Below the pieces are notes generated by a model, which worked only from the letters and a program-made list of their open reading frames with translations, was not told the DNA's origin and did not search any database. From assembly GCA_004028765.1 (NCBI GenBank), contig SAIX01000112.1, forward strand, positions 1-64,000: 64,000 nt of DNA. The letters run 5' to 3'. A program made the translations under genes and the position numbers. Shown piece after piece: positions 63,189 through 64,000 of the stretch; within the stretch, counting starts at the first letter, position 1, and every line of letters begins with the position of its first letter. Origin of the DNA: Chitinophagaceae bacterium (GTDB lineage Bacteria > Bacteroidota > Bacteroidia > Chitinophagales > Chitinophagaceae).

Positions 63189-63398
63189 CGGTTATTTAAC
63201 GTGAAATAAAGCTAAAACGAAGCGAATTCACAGGGCAACAACGCAATCTTTTGTTAAAACAACCTGTGTTCACAGCATTTTCTGAACGAAAAGTTAAACA
63301 ATTTCATGCACCCGGAAAACGGTCGGTAAAAAAACAGTTCTCGCCGGCACAACCATTGAACCGGGATTCTGTTTTATTTTGCAACACAATCTGAAATT

Positions 63399-63770
63399 AT
63401 GTTACTCACACCCGACAACAAACTGAAAAAACTGATCGTTATCGGCGACCGGGTCCTGATCCGTCCAACCAAACCGGATGCGCAAACTTCCAGTGGACTG
63501 TATCTTCCTCCGGGTGTGCACGAAAAAGAAAAAGTGCAACAGGGGCATATCATTAAAACAGGTCCGGGTTATGCGATTCCGGTGCCGGTGGAAGAGGAGC
63601 CCTGGAAATCAGAAGAAGAGGCGGTTAAATATGTTCCCCTGCAGGCGAAGGAAGGAGACCTTGCTATTTTTTTAGTGAGTGGCGCCACCGAAGTGATGTA
63701 CGAAAAGGAAAAATATTTTATCGTTCCGCAAAGCGCAATATTATTGCTGGAACGGGAGGAGGATTTTTAA
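63399..63770 (+). CDS. GroES-like co-chaperonin family protein
   Basis: A 123-residue Cpn10-fold protein: GDRVLIRPTKPDAQTSSGLYLPPGVHEKEKVQQGHIIKTGPG includes the mobile-loop region, and the end FIVPQSAILLLE is typical. It has an insertion of about 20 residues (VPVEEEPWKSEEEAV) compared with GroES, and no groEL is adjacent. It is probably a paralog of GroES of unknown role. It ends 2 bp from the convergent recQ end. Confidence 0.83.
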   Translation: MLLTPDNKLKKLIVIGDRVLIRPTKPDAQTSSGLYLPPGVHEKEKVQQGHIIKTGPGYAIPVPVEEEPWKSEEEAVKYVPLQAKEGDLAIFLVSGATEVMYEKEKYFIVPQSAILLLEREEDF

Positions 63771-63772
63771 AA

Positions 63773-64000
63773 TTATTTTTCCCGGCTGATCATCTGGCGC
63801 TCATTGATCCGTATCAATTCCTCAGACTGCAGATGATCGAGGACCTCCCATATTTTTTCCTTACCAATATGGCTGTATGCTTTTAACACACTGCTCAGCG
63901 GCACAGGGGTATCGTTGAGCAGTGCAAGGATTTTTTCACGGAGCAGGGGAGATGTTTCAGGGCTGCTTTCTTTTCTTTTCCGCGCAAGACAATTATCACA
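63773..64000 (-). CDS. recQ: C-terminal end of RecQ-type DNA helicase, cut by window edge
   Basis: A frame enters from the right edge on the minus strand and ends at TAA 63773, 75 codons. It begins CDNCLARKRK, matching the last Cys pair of the RecQ zinc-binding site, and continues with a winged-helix-like end LLREKILALLNDTPVPLSSVLKAY. RecQ unwinds DNA in recombination and repair. Only the end is visible; the helicase motifs lie outside. Confidence 0.72.
   Translation of the reverse strand, partial: CDNCLARKRKESSPETSPLLREKILALLNDTPVPLSSVLKAYSHIGKEKIWEVLDHLQSEELIRINERQMISREK

Overview
The window looks like a chromosomal core region of a Bacteroidota bacterium, most likely class Chitinophagia (Chitinophagaceae-like). 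The signs are -7 promoter boxes of the TAnnTTTG type in place of E. coli-type -10 boxes, an almost complete lack of Shine-Dalgarno sequences, a TonB-dependent receptor with a carboxypeptidase-like N-terminal domain, an ftsX-DUF3098-uppP cluster, RNase Y, and F-ATPase genes in the order atpB-E-F-H-A. No tRNA, rRNA, insertion sequence, prophage or CRISPR array was seen. The window begins inside one gene and ends inside another (a thioredoxin-like protein on the left, the RecQ C-terminus on the right).

Layout. 1-8.6 kb (all minus strand): thioredoxin-like protein, CDGSH/ferredoxin-like protein, dnaX, a GNAT-like protein, an L,D-transpeptidase lipoprotein, rsmE, dnaB. 8.6-9.17 kb: a non-coding divergence holding four DnaA-box-like 9-mers spaced 21-22 bp apart and AT-rich 14-bp repeats, which is a candidate replication origin. 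9.17-17.35 kb (plus): pheT, a coiled-coil gene with zapA, rny, rplS, tatA, gatA, a lytic transglycosylase. 17.35-22.8 kb (minus): pabB, a very acidic low-complexity protein, purA, rel. 22.98-30 kb (plus): an ABC exporter, a small gene plus a frameshifted nucleotidyltransferase, then atpBEFHA ending in a strong terminator without atpG. 30-37.3 kb (plus): TonB-dependent receptor, TPR protein, a cassette of two related membrane proteins plus a winged-helix regulator, an ABC exporter pair, a LolA-like protein. 37.3-44.85 kb: aldose-1-epimerase-like protein and pdxA (minus), rsmA, a hydroxyacid dehydrogenase, greA and a HIT protein (plus), ruvC (minus), a flippase-like membrane protein and a DUF3108 protein (plus). 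44.84-49.77 kb (minus): zinc-ribbon membrane protein, MBL hydrolase, MFS permease, uppP, DUF3098 protein, ftsX. 50.1-58.1 kb (plus): leuS with a compositionally foreign internal segment, a small secreted coiled coil, a tricorn-like S41 protease, a secreted protein, an M23 peptidase. 58.1-61.3 kb (minus): a small protein and a redox operon of three NAD(P)-binding proteins under a MarR-type regulator with a visible palindromic operator. 61.4-64 kb: ruvB (plus), response regulator (minus), GroES-like protein (plus), recQ end (minus).

The genes are mostly housekeeping: replication and recombination (dnaX, dnaB, ruvB, ruvC, recQ), translation (pheT, leuS, gatA, rplS, rsmA, rsmE), division and envelope (zapA, ftsX, uppP, L,D-transpeptidase, lytic transglycosylase, M23 peptidase), energy (atp) and stringent response (rel). 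The points most worth a second look are the A9 slippery run in dnaX, where either frame change ends the protein just after the clamp-loader core; the helically phased DnaA-box-like array by dnaB; the 32.5% GC patch replacing the leucine-specific/KMSKS region of leuS; the membrane-protein/winged-helix cassette at 33.2-34.75 kb; the terminator-like hairpin at the very start of the greA leader; and several promoters so close to the start codon that leaderless mRNAs are predicted.
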